A program made the position numbers and the translations under genes. Positions 7,602 through 16,000 of a stretch of DNA of 19,368 nt are shown here, piece after piece (position 1 is the stretch's first letter; the number at the start of each line of letters is the position of its first letter). The DNA comes from CAYMRB01 sp964392615 (GTDB lineage: Bacteria > Planctomycetota > UBA8108), in assembly GCA_964392615.1 (NCBI GenBank), contig CAYMRB010000164.1:1-19368 (forward strand). Reading direction: 5' to 3'. Below the pieces are notes generated by a model. The model worked only from the letters and a program-made list of their open reading frames with translations, had not been told where the DNA came from and did not search any database.

Positions 7602-8582
7602 ATGCGATTCCTGACGATCAACGGCGCGGGCGGCAGCGAAAACGCGCGAGTCGACGCTCAAGCGAGCCTCTTCGCGCGATTGGTGCGCGAGCAACGTCCC
7701 GACGTCGTCCTGTTCCAGGAGGCGATGCGGCAGGTCTCGGTCGCGGGCCTGCCCCCCGACCTGCGCGACGTGGACTCGTACGACCCCTCCGAGGAGGGAG
7801 ATCTGCTCGGCGCCATCCAGCAGGAGCTGCGCGGTCACGGCTATCGCATCCGCTTCGCGCCGGCCATCCTGTCCCACCGTGATTCGCCTCCTCTGAAGTG
7901 GAGTCGGGTTCGCGTGCCGCCCGGGCACGTCCGCGCTCAAGGGTGTGCGTTGGCGATCGGTGCCGGAGTGCGGTGCGCGAACCTGTGGAGCGGCGAGCTC
8001 ATGGACCATGCCGTTCCCGTCGAGCAGCACCTTCCCTTGCCGGAGGACGTCGACATCTATGCCGGCAATCGAGATTCCGAGCCGCGTCTCGCGCAAGGCT
8101 TGCGGCTTCGCAAGGGAGGGCTCGACGTCATCCTCTGGAACGTCCACCTGACGACCCTGACCGGCGAACGAGAAGGGCAAGTCGACCGCGATCTCGAGGG
8201 GCTCGAAGTCCGTCGCCGGCAGCTCGGCATCCTGCTGCGGGCACACGCGCGCGCGTCCGAGCGTGGCCAGACGACCGACTGGATCATCGGCGGCGACTTC
8301 AACTGTGACGCGGCGGCGCTCCAGGAGATGACCGAGGGCACCGGTTTCCGCGTCACCGTCGACGCGCCGACGCGTCCGCATGGCGGTCGCACGGACAACT
8401 TTCTCGTCGCCGTGGGGAAGGACCGACCGGTATCTCAGGCCAGGGTCCTGGTGCCGGCCGGGTTCTCGCTCGCCGGCTTCGCGAGCGGGACGATCGCGGA
8501 TGAGTCGCAAGCCGAGGTCCTCGGCGAGCTGGTCAAGGCGGGTCTGGACCACCTGCCGGTCGTCATCGAGTGCACGGACTAG
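7602..8582 (+). CDS. Endonuclease/exonuclease/phosphatase (EEP) family hydrolase
   Basis: A metal-dependent phosphodiesterase or phosphatase of the DNase I/exonuclease III/inositol-5-phosphatase fold; the substrate is open. ATG at 7602, 4 bases after the previous stop; the frame extends further upstream only as a shadow of that gene. All usual catalytic positions are visible: N7 (TINGAGG), E40 (DVVLFQEA), N180 and H182 (WNVHLTT), D232 and N234 (GGDFN), D265 (GGRTDNFLV) and D316-H317 (LDHLPVV). At 326 residues it has the normal family length, with no signal peptide or membrane segment, so it is probably cytoplasmic. A terminator-like hairpin follows at 8597-8616, so the operon probably ends here. 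With an IMPase-like partner, a phosphorylated nucleotide or inositol phosphate is a plausible substrate, but this is inference. Confidence 0.88.
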   Translation: MRFLTINGAGGSENARVDAQASLFARLVREQRPDVVLFQEAMRQVSVAGLPPDLRDVDSYDPSEEGDLLGAIQQELRGHGYRIRFAPAILSHRDSPPLKWSRVRVPPGHVRAQGCALAIGAGVRCANLWSGELMDHAVPVEQHLPLPEDVDIYAGNRDSEPRLAQGLRLRKGGLDVILWNVHLTTLTGEREGQVDRDLEGLEVRRRQLGILLRAHARASERGQTTDWIIGGDFNCDAAALQEMTEGTGFRVTVDAPTRPHGGRTDNFLVAVGKDRPVSQARVLVPAGFSLAGFASGTIADESQAEVLGELVKAGLDHLPVVIECTD

Positions 8583-8596
8583 CCCTGGCGCCGAAA

Positions 8597-8620
8597 GCCG
8601 CCGACTGTTTGGCGGCATTT
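8597..8620 (+). terminator. Terminator-like hairpin after the EEP gene
   Basis: GCCGCC at 8597-8602 and GGCGGC at 8611-8616 form a 6-bp GC stem with an 8-base loop, followed by ATTT. It begins 14 bases after the EEP stop codon. The T run is short, so strength is uncertain. Confidence 0.45.
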
Positions 8621-8630
8621 CCTCCCCTTG

Positions 8631-8657
8631 GCCCCCGTTCGCGGTTAGAACGGGGGC
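8631..8657 (+). promoter_or_regulatory. Perfect 10-bp hairpin ahead of the 8682 gene
   Basis: GCCCCCGTTC (8631-8640) pairs perfectly with GAACGGGGGC (8648-8657) around a 7-base loop. It lies 24 bases upstream of the ATG at 8682 and is followed by AGTTGT rather than a T run. It may be a second terminator arm for the upstream operon, or a structured 5' leader or operator of the downstream gene. Confidence 0.5.
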
Positions 8658-8681
8658 AGTTGTCCCAGCGGAGGAAGAGCC

Positions 8682-9716
8682 ATGTCGACCAAGGTCGCGG
8701 TCGTCGCCGCCAGTCTCGCCCTCATCCTCGTCGTCGCGAGCGGGTTCCTGTACTCGCTGTGGCAGGACGCGCAGACGCTCGTCGCCGACCGCGAGAGCGA
8801 ACGCGACGCGTTGGGGCGCCGACTCGGCGTGCTCGAAGACGACTTCTCGAAGTCGCAGGGCGATCTCGAGAAGGCGCGTTCGCTCGAGTCCGCGCTGCGA
8901 TCGCGGATCGCGGCGCTGCAGCGTGCGGCGGAGGCTCCGGCCTCGCCGAGCGATGACACGACCGACGAGGCCACCGGCACCGATGCGACGCCCGCTGGTC
9001 CCCGCTCCGATCCGAATCGCAGGGACGGGCCGTACGTCCTGGAGTCCATCGAGGACGCCGACGCGCTCGTCGCGGCGTTCGTCGCCAAGGGCGATCTGCG
9101 CGGACTGTGGCTCCTCGCGGCCGACCTCCTCGGTCACGGCGAGCCCGGCTACGAGAAGATCATCGAGCTGTCCAGGCTCCTCGACGGCCGCGACAAGGAG
9201 CTCCAGGAGAAGTTTCAGCTCTGGAGCCGCGAGGAGACGATGGTCGGTCCGTTTCTCCGAGCCGTGTCGGAAAACCACGAGGACCTGCTGCGCTTCGGCC
9301 TCTGGCTCGATCGGCAGGAGGGCGAGAAGCTGCCGGAGATGATCGAGGAGATGCACGAGGAGCTCTCGGACGATCTCGGGCCGGTTCTCCTCGGCTACTA
9401 CGACGGCGACGACCCGGAGATCCTCGATGGCTACGCCGAGCGCTTCGCGGCGCGGCTGTCCGGCGACCTTGCGAACACTCGCAACAACGACGAGATGATC
9501 GCCGCGCTCGGCCAGATCCCGACGGCGCGGTCGAACGAGGTTCTCATCAGTCTGCTCGAGCGCGCCGATGGTCGCCTCGTGGCGGACATCGCGCGGGCCC
9601 TCGCTTGGCAGGGCAATCCGCGCTCCGTGCCAGCGCTGCAAGCGGTGCTCGAGCGGACGACGGACGACAACACGGCGCGGCTCGTCCAAGCGGCGATCGC
9701 GTTCCTGTCGGAGTGA
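8682..9716 (+). CDS. Membrane-anchored coiled-coil protein with C-terminal helical (HEAT-like) repeats
   Basis: Function not recognised. Residues 5-27 (VAVVAASLALILVVASGFLYSLW) form one uncleaved N-terminal membrane anchor, so the rest probably faces the periplasm. Residues 30-85 are charged, with heptad-like leucines (LVADRESERDALGRRLGVLEDD and on), suggesting a coiled coil. Residues 86-116 are a low-complexity linker rich in S, D, T, A and P. Residues 120-344 are helical; the last 80 (NNDEMIAALGQIPTARSNEVL, then ARALAWQGNPRSVPALQAVLER) read as HEAT/PBS-lyase-like repeats, often used for protein binding. ATG at 8682 has GGAGGAA with suitable spacing. It is preceded by two hairpins and converges, 19 bases apart, with the toxin-like gene. 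A scaffold or complex-assembly role is only a guess. Confidence 0.8.
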   Translation: MSTKVAVVAASLALILVVASGFLYSLWQDAQTLVADRESERDALGRRLGVLEDDFSKSQGDLEKARSLESALRSRIAALQRAAEAPASPSDDTTDEATGTDATPAGPRSDPNRRDGPYVLESIEDADALVAAFVAKGDLRGLWLLAADLLGHGEPGYEKIIELSRLLDGRDKELQEKFQLWSREETMVGPFLRAVSENHEDLLRFGLWLDRQEGEKLPEMIEEMHEELSDDLGPVLLGYYDGDDPEILDGYAERFAARLSGDLANTRNNDEMIAALGQIPTARSNEVLISLLERADGRLVADIARALAWQGNPRSVPALQAVLERTTDDNTARLVQAAIAFLSE

Positions 9717-9735
9717 GAGGGGGACCGACTCGCCG

Positions 9736-10518
9736 CTACGGCGCGAACGGTTGGCGCGTCAGGTCGCCCTGCGCCGTCACCGCGCGGACGATGTCCTGCA
9801 CGTCGACGCAATCGGGGTTGCGCTGCCACAGGCTGATGCCGATCGTGATCGCCGCGCGATCGGACGGATCGTCGTAGCGCCGCATGCCGCCCGACGTCCC
9901 TGACGCACGCGGCCAACCGCCCCGCAGCACGTCTGACACGATCTGCTCGGTGCCGGCTCCGTCGAGGAGCGCCGATTCCGAGAATCCGCACGCGGCGCCG
10001 ACGTAGCCGTAGTGGATGTTCGACCAGATGTCGTAGTAGTACAGCTCGCCGCCGAGGCGATGCCACACCTGCTCGCTGCCCGGTGCGCGCGCGTTGTACG
10101 TGCCGCGGATGTGCGGCTTGTGGTCCCACGGTCCGTCCTGGCGCACGAGGAGGGCCCACGACAGGACGGCTGCCTGGTAGTTGGTCAGATCCTGATCGAC
10201 GCAGTCCCCCGGCGAGACGCCGAGCCCGAGGAGCTGCCGCCACAGCGGTAGGTCGCGCCACTCGGCGATGCACTCGTCGGCGCGGCTCGCGTTCAGCTCG
10301 GCGATGCGACGCGCGTCGTCGCCGCTCGAGTTGACGTTCATCTCGCAGACGATGTACGCGATGACGGCGAGCGCCTCGTCAGCGCCCGTCTCGAGCGGCT
10401 GGTGGCAGCTGCCGCTCGGACCGGGTACGGGCGACGCGGCGCGGCACAGCGTTCCGTGGTCAGGCGTCGCTGGCGACGCGGCCGCGCCGAGGACTCCGGG
10501 TTGTCTCAGGCTGGTCAT
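9736..10518 (-). CDS. Polymorphic toxin type 44-like domain protein (orphan)
   Basis: Resembles the type 44 domain of bacterial polymorphic toxins, judged from memory of the family pattern: GPWDHKP at residues 129-135, YDIWSNIHYGYVGAACGFS at 162-180 and LLDGAGTEQ at 184-192. The biochemical activity of that family cannot be established here. The ATG at 10518 has GAGG about 9 bases upstream; the frame runs on for 700 more codons upstream but only as antisense of the phosphoesterase gene. The protein has 260 residues: an N-terminal 45-residue stretch rich in P, A, G and S, a helical part, the toxin-like core, and a 60-residue tail. There is no signal peptide, RHS/YD repeat, PAAR or other delivery domain, and no recognisable immunity gene beside it. 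Seven cysteines are present. It could equally be a domesticated or housekeeping version of the fold. Confidence 0.65.
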   Translation of the reverse strand: MTSLRQPGVLGAAASPATPDHGTLCRAASPVPGPSGSCHQPLETGADEALAVIAYIVCEMNVNSSGDDARRIAELNASRADECIAEWRDLPLWRQLLGLGVSPGDCVDQDLTNYQAAVLSWALLVRQDGPWDHKPHIRGTYNARAPGSEQVWHRLGGELYYYDIWSNIHYGYVGAACGFSESALLDGAGTEQIVSDVLRGGWPRASGTSGGMRRYDDPSDRAAITIGISLWQRNPDCVDVQDIVRAVTAQGDLTRQPFAP

Positions 10519-10582
10519 ATGCGAATACCTCGGGGACGGTCGGCCGTAACCTACCGCCGGAAGAACGCGCTCGCGGCTCGGA

Positions 10583-10595
10583 TCGGACGGTCCGA
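10583..10595. promoter_or_regulatory. 13-bp palindrome TCGGAC-G-GTCCGA in a divergent spacer
   Basis: Perfect 6-base arms around a single central base, 64 bases upstream of the toxin-like gene and about 210 upstream of the phosphoesterase gene. The spacer 10519-10803 holds no gene that I can support. The palindrome is a candidate operator, but GC-rich DNA gives such short palindromes by chance. Confidence 0.25.
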
Positions 10596-10620
10596 GTCGC
10601 ATCGACGCGCGCTCGGAGCC

Positions 10621-10649
10621 CTTTTTCAACAGACTGCTAGCGCCAGCAG
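10621..10649. repeat. Possible dispersed element: T-run, CAACAG and CTGCT-N6-AGCAG
   Basis: The stretch CTTTTTCAACAGACTGCTAG with a following CTGCT/AGCAG inverted pair (10634-10638, 10645-10649) resembles short ends found near transposase genes and in intergenic repeats of other bacteria, from memory. No transposase and no partner end are seen in the window. Low confidence. Confidence 0.25.
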
Positions 10650-10803
10650 CTCCTCGGTCGTCCATTCTCGCCACTTGGCCGGCGTCGGCAAGGTCGCTCC
10701 GCTGCCGGAGTTCCGGCCGCGCTTCAGGTCGCTCTCCCACCGGTCGACATCCGAGTATCGTGCGTTTCGCAGCCCGCCGATCGCGGCAGAGAAGGATCGA
10801 GAG

Positions 10804-12798
10804 ATGATGCGTACTGTCCTGGCGATCACCGTCGCGGCGCTCACCACGGCGTCGATCGCGGCCGAAGACCTGCCGGTGAACCAGAGCGCGCTGGAGAAGC
10901 TCGTCGAGCGATCCGGCGGCAAGAGCGGCCTGACGAATCTCCTGTCGCTCGAGCAGGTCTCGCGCGCGATTCGCGGTGGGACGAAGGACGGCCTCTCCAT
11001 CGACTTCGGCCACGTCCGCGAGCTCCTCGACGGCACGAGCATCGATTCCGCGACGATCTACGGCACGGCGTACTACGGCCCGTATCCGTTCGAGAGCGGC
11101 GAGACCCGCTTCACCTACCGGCGCTTTCGCAAGTCCGCGACCATCGACAAGGGCGCCGGCACGCTCTACCTCAACTCGTTCTTCGAGGTTCCGTACAACA
11201 GTGAGGGATGGACGGATCGCGGCCAGATCGTCGTCCGGTTCGTGCTCGAGCTCCAGTCGTCGGAGAAGGACCGCAAGCTCGGCGTGCAGGACATCACGGT
11301 CGCGTTCGCGAAGGAAGGCGACAGCTACTCGTTGCGTCCCGCGCTCCTCGAGGGGCCGTTCGTCAACCTCGTGACCAGCGACGCGCCGGACTCCGCCGTC
11401 ATCGCGTATCGCACCGACACGGAACTGAAGACGCGCGTCGTGTTTCGCCAGAAGCGCGACGGTGCGGCGGAACGAATCGTGCGCGAGGAGGTGCCGGGGC
11501 GACGGCATGAGGTCCGCATCGGCGGGCTCCGTCCCGGTACGACGTACGTGTATCGCGTCGAGGGGGACGGGCTCCGCACGCGCGACTTCGAGCTGCGCGC
11601 CGCTCCGGCGCCGGGGAGCGCTTCGGTCCGCCTCGCGTATCTCGGCGACACGCGTGCGGGTGTCGGCGCGGGGCTCGAGAGCTTCATGGGCGTCAACTTC
11701 AGCACGCTCCAACGCCTCGCCCACATCGCCTTCGAGAAGGACGCGGGTTGTCTGCTCGTCGGCGGCGACCTCGTCAACGGGTACACGTCGGTGCGCGCCG
11801 ACTTCGAGGCGCAGCTGCACGCGTGGAAGCAGGCCGTGACCGGCTTCTGGCACGAGCGCCCCGTGTACGCCGCGATGGGCAATCACGAGGCTCTGCTGAA
11901 GGCGTACGACGACGTCTCGGTCGACCTCTGGCCGTACGAGACCGACAGCGCCGAGGCCGTGTTCCGCGACATCTTCGTCCATCCGCGCAACGGCCCCGAG
12001 CCGAGCGATCCGCGTCGACCGACCTACTCCGAGAACGTCTACTCGCTCCAGTACGGCCCCGTGCGCGCGATCGCGTTCAACAACAACTACTGGTTCTCGA
12101 GTGCGGCCTCGAAGTACGGCGGCTGCCCGGAGGGCTACCTCCTCGACGATCAGCTCGCGTGGATCGAGGCGGAGCTGGACAAGGCCGAGAAGGACGCGAC
12201 GGTGCGCTACGTGCTTCTGTTCGCTCAGGAGCCGGTCTTTCCGAACGGCGGCCACGTCGGCGACTCGATGTGGCATCGCGGCGACAACCGGGTGCGGGCG
12301 TACACCTACCGCGACGGAAAGCTGTTGCCCGAAGAGCACGGCATGGTCGCTGTGCGCAATCGCTTCGTTCGCATGGTCGCGAAGCGGTCGAAGGTCGCCG
12401 CGGTCCTGGGGGCCGACGAGCACGCGTATCACCGCGTCCTGATCGGCAGGGACGTTCCCATCGGCGATATCGACAAGGACGACCGCAACAAGAACGCGCG
12501 GATCGATCCCGAGGTCGGCGAGACGATCAGCAGGCTTCCGGACCTGCGCTTCAGCACCTGGTACATCGTCAGCGGCGGCGGCGGCGCACCGTACTACGCC
12601 GAGGACGACACGCCGTGGAACGAATACTGGCGCAGCGATCCGCGACCGCTGAAGTCCGGCGTCGTCGGGTTTCGCTACTCGTCGCAAGAGAACGTCGTGG
12701 TCTTCGACGCGAACGCGAGGTCGATCGCGGTGTCGGTCTACAACCGCCACGGCGAGCTCGTCGATCGCATCCCGGATCTCATGCTCGACAAGCGCTAG
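10804..12798 (+). CDS. Exported metallophosphoesterase with fibronectin-like domain (purple acid phosphatase-like)
   Basis: A calcineurin-like phosphatase or phosphodiesterase acting outside the cytoplasm. Starts at adjacent ATGs 10804/10807 with AAGGA 7 bases before the first; the frame extends upstream but the signal peptide (MRTVLAITVAALTTASIAAED) fixes the start. Residues 21-170 are not recognised. Residues about 180-270 look like the fibronectin-III-type domain that precedes purple acid phosphatase catalytic domains (SDAPDSAVIAYRTD, then GLRPGTTYVYRVEG). The catalytic domain shows metal motifs GDTR (D282), GGDLVNG (D322), GNHEA (N360, H361) and GADEHAYH (H540, H543). The first motif has R where H or G is usual. 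After it, DIDKDDRNKNARID is rich in Asp and resembles a calcium-binding loop. The protein has 664 residues. An intrinsic terminator at 13034-13053 lies downstream. Substrate unknown. Confidence 0.88.
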   Translation: MMRTVLAITVAALTTASIAAEDLPVNQSALEKLVERSGGKSGLTNLLSLEQVSRAIRGGTKDGLSIDFGHVRELLDGTSIDSATIYGTAYYGPYPFESGETRFTYRRFRKSATIDKGAGTLYLNSFFEVPYNSEGWTDRGQIVVRFVLELQSSEKDRKLGVQDITVAFAKEGDSYSLRPALLEGPFVNLVTSDAPDSAVIAYRTDTELKTRVVFRQKRDGAAERIVREEVPGRRHEVRIGGLRPGTTYVYRVEGDGLRTRDFELRAAPAPGSASVRLAYLGDTRAGVGAGLESFMGVNFSTLQRLAHIAFEKDAGCLLVGGDLVNGYTSVRADFEAQLHAWKQAVTGFWHERPVYAAMGNHEALLKAYDDVSVDLWPYETDSAEAVFRDIFVHPRNGPEPSDPRRPTYSENVYSLQYGPVRAIAFNNNYWFSSAASKYGGCPEGYLLDDQLAWIEAELDKAEKDATVRYVLLFAQEPVFPNGGHVGDSMWHRGDNRVRAYTYRDGKLLPEEHGMVAVRNRFVRMVAKRSKVAAVLGADEHAYHRVLIGRDVPIGDIDKDDRNKNARIDPEVGETISRLPDLRFSTWYIVSGGGGAPYYAEDDTPWNEYWRSDPRPLKSGVVGFRYSSQENVVVFDANARSIAVSVYNRHGELVDRIPDLMLDKR

Positions 12799-12800
12799 CA

Positions 12801-12822
12801 GTCCGACTCAGGAGTCCGACTC
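12801..12822. repeat. Direct repeat GTCCGACTC, two copies 13 bp apart
   Basis: GTCCGACTC occurs at 12801-12809 and 12814-12822, directly after the phosphoesterase stop. Each copy contains the odd palindrome AGTC-C-GACT. Part of it (GGAGTCCG, 12811-12818) is complementary to CGGACTCC inside the terminator at 13037-13044. Confidence 0.6.
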
Positions 12823-12843
12823 GCCGGAAGCCCCGAAACGCAG

Positions 12844-12965
12844 GCGGAGTTGAGCTGCTGCGCTCTGCGGAGTGAGCGCGACGCGGCCAGTCTATGCGGA
12901 GTTGAGCTGCCGCGCTGCGGTCGGCCCCTGCGGAGTGAGCGCGACGCGGTCAGCTCCAACTCCGC
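12844..12965. repeat. Pair of 47/58-bp direct repeats plus an inverted partial copy in the gene-free spacer
   Basis: Copy 1 (12844-12890) and copy 2 (12896-12953) share GCGGAGTTGAGCTGC and TGCGGAGTGAGCGCGACGCGG, with two substitutions; copy 2 carries 11 extra bases in the middle. AGCTCCAACTCCGC at 12952-12965 is a near-exact reverse complement of the first 13 bases of each copy (one bulged base), so it can pair with either, giving mutually exclusive hairpins. The 274-base spacer 12799-13072 otherwise holds only the terminator. The layout fits a dispersed intergenic repeat or a structured leader of the downstream gene. Confidence 0.6.
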
Positions 12966-13033
12966 GCGCATGGGCTGTCCGCCACAGACCCGACAAGCTG
13001 AGACGTTCTCCCGGGCAACCCATGCTCCTTTTT

Positions 13034-13053
13034 CGCCGGACTCCGGCGTTTTT
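13034..13053 (+). terminator. Intrinsic terminator (or attenuator) just upstream of the glnE-like gene
   Basis: CGCCGG-ACT-CCGGCG is a perfect 6-bp GC stem with a 3-base loop, followed by five T. It ends 19 bases before the ATG at 13073. It would stop the phosphoesterase message; because so little room remains before the next start, it may also lie inside the next gene's own leader. Confidence 0.7.
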
Positions 13054-13072
13054 CGCGGGTAACCTCCTGGGC

Positions 13073-16000
13073 ATGAGACCCGCAGTTCGCCACCTTTTGT
13101 CACTCTGCCCCGAGGTCGACGAAGGCCTGGTGCGCGAGCACATCAAGCGCCTTTCCGACGACTACTTCGACCGTTTCGACCTCGACGATATCGCGCGCCA
13201 TCTCCGGGGGCTCGCGAAGCTCGGTCCGGACAGCCCGGTCGAGTTGCTGATCGATCCGGCCGGTGACGGCTACTCCGCGTGCACCGTTCTCGCGTACGAC
13301 TCGCCGTCCGTGTTCTCGTTGATTACCGGTGTGTTCTGTGCCGCGGGCGCGAACATCGTGTCCGGCGACGTGTTCACGTGGGCGCGCTCTCTCGACCGGG
13401 GTGTGGCGCGATCCGCACCGCGGCCCAAGCCGCGCTCTCCAGGGCGGCCGTCGCCGCGCGGTCGTCGCGCGCCGCCAGAGCCTGACTGGTATCGGCGGTG
13501 CATCGTCGATCGATTCCTCTGCGCGTTCGAGGAGGACGGCGGCGGGCGAGATGCAGACGCCGCGTCCAAGCGCCGGCTGCGCAGGCTCCTCGACGACGTC
13601 TTCTCGCTGCTCGCTGCCGGGGACGACGCAGCGATTGTCGCCGCTCGGCATCGCGTCAACGAGAAGGTCACGGCTCGGCTCGTCGAGCTTCGCGGCACGG
13701 AGCAGCCCGTGCTCTATCCGGTCGAGATCGAGTTCGACAACGACATCGGATCGTTCACGCGCCTGTCGCTCCTATCGCAGGACACCCCCGCCTTCCTGTA
13801 CTCGATCAGCAGCGCGCTGGCCTTGCAGGGGTGCTCGATCGAGCACGTGCACATCCGAACCGTCGAAGGCCGTGTTCGCGACGTCATCGATTTCCTCGAC
13901 AAACACGGCCACCAGATCGACGACGACGACACCCTTCAGGGCATCCGGCTCTGCGCCCTGTTGACGAAGCAGTTCACGTACTTCCTCGACAGGGCGCCCG
14001 ATCCGTACACCGCGCTGTCGCGATTCGAGCAGCTCGTCGAGGGCTTTCTGAAGATCCCCGAGGACGCGCGCTCCGTCGACTTGACCGATCCGCGATTGAT
14101 GAAGGACCTCGCACGCCTGCTCGGAGCCAGCGATTTCCTGTGGGAGGACTTCATCCGCCTGCAGTACGAGGCGCTCCTGCCGGTCCTGGAGTCCGGAGGT
14201 GATCGGCGGCGCCAGGAGGAGCCGGTCGGCGAGCGACTCGCGGCGGCCCTCGCCGGCGCCACGACGCTGCAGGAGCGTCGCGACAGGCTGAATCGCTTCA
14301 AGGACGACGAGATCGTCCTGATCGATCTCGACCACATCCTCGATCCTGAAGTCAACTTCCGATGCTTCGCCGGCCGCCTCACCGCGCTAGCCGAAGAGGT
14401 CATCCGCGTCGCGGCGCAGATCGTCTGGGACGGCCTCGTCGAGCGCTACGGACGCCCGCTGACGGTCGCGGGGCTGGAGGCTCCCTGGGCGATCTTCGGC
14501 CTCGGGAAGCTGGGTGGCGGCGCTCTCGGCTACGCGTCGGATATCGAGATCCTCCTCGTCTACGGCGACAACGGCCGTACCGACGGCGAGTCGTACCGCA
14601 CGAACACCGAGTTCTTCAACGAAATGGCGCTCGACCTGGCCAAGCTGATCCGCGCCAAGCGCGAGGGCATCTTCGAGGTCGACCTGCGCCTGCGACCGTA
14701 CGGCAAGAACGGTCCGAACGCGTGCAGTCTCGAGTCGTTCTGCACGTACTACGGCGTCGGCGGAGACGCGCACTCCGTCGAACGTCTCGCGCTCGTGCGC
14801 ATGCGCGCCGTCGCGGGTGATCCGGATCTCGGCGCACGCGTCGAACGATTGCGCGACGAGCTCACCTATGCGTCGCGGAACGTCAACCCGGAGGAGATCT
14901 ACGAGGTTCGCGTGCGCCAGTACGAGGACCGTCGCAAACCCGGTCGCTACAACGCGAAGTACAGCCCGGGAGCTCTCGTCGATCTGGAGTACACGGTCCA
15001 GCTCTTGCAGGTGCTCTACTCTCCGAAGTATCCGAAGCTGCAGACGCCGAGCATCCACCGAGGACTCGAGGAGCTGCGCTCCGCCCGCGTCATCGCGGAC
15101 AAGGAGTGTCGTCGACTGACGAAGGCGTACGTGTTCTTCCGTCAGCTCATCAACGGCCTGCGGATGCTGCGGGGGTCTGCGAAGGACCTCTACCTCCCGG
15201 AATTGGACTCCGACGAGTTCCTGCATCTCGCCCGACGCATGGGCTACGAGACGCAAGACGGGCTCGGGCCGGAGCAGCAGCTCCACGTCGAGTTCGAGAC
15301 GCGATCGGCGGCGGTGCGGACATTCGTTACGGGGCATCTCGGAAAGGACTCCCTTCCGGGCCCGCCGAGCGGCAACGTCGCCGACCTGTTGCTGGCGGAG
15401 AATCCACCGGACGAGCTCGTGGAGTCGACGCTCGACGCGGTCGGCTTTCGCGATGTGACGCGCGCATTCGCGAACCTGCGCAGCCTCGCCGGCGACGAGA
15501 TGCGTTCCGATGCGTTCACCGACCTGGCCGTGCTGGCGTGCGACTTCCTGCGCACGGAACCCGATCCGGACATGGCGCTGAACAATTGGGAGCGCTTCCT
15601 CGGCGAGCTGGACCACCCGGTCGCCCACTTCCGGCTCCTTCTGTCGCAGCCGCAGCGTCTGGCATTCCTGCTCGGCGTCTTCTCTCGCAGTCAGTTTCTG
15701 GCCGACACGCTGATTCGCAACCCGGCGTTCTTCGATTGGGCGACCGAGCCAAGCCGTCTGCATCCGATCCGCAAGCGCCGCGACCTGGTCCGCGAGCTGC
15801 GTGGTCTGTCGCGAGATCACACCGATCGCACCGAGTGGTGCAATGCGATGCGGCTCTTCGTGCGCCGTGAGGTGCTGCGCATCGGCGCACGCGACATGTG
15901 CCTTCGCGTGCCGCTTGAAGAGGTGACGACCGAGCTGAGCAAGCTCGCGGAGGCCGTCGTGCAAGTCACGCTGCGGCGAAGCTGGCGCATGATGAGCGAG

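Noticed and set aside
12478..12519. Dockerin domain in the metallophosphoesterase
   Set aside because: Only one Asp-rich loop is present and it lies inside the catalytic domain, so a calcium-binding loop at most.
10519..12750. Minus-strand open frame extending the toxin-like protein to 1004 residues
   Set aside because: The upstream 740 codons are antisense to the well-supported metallophosphoesterase; the composition is a shadow of GC-rich coding sequence.
12844..12953. CRISPR array
   Set aside because: Only two imperfect copies with an internal insertion and almost no spacer.
12872..13072. N-terminal extension of GlnE into the repeat region
   Set aside because: It would translate the repeats and the terminator hairpin; the protein-like sequence begins at or after 13073.
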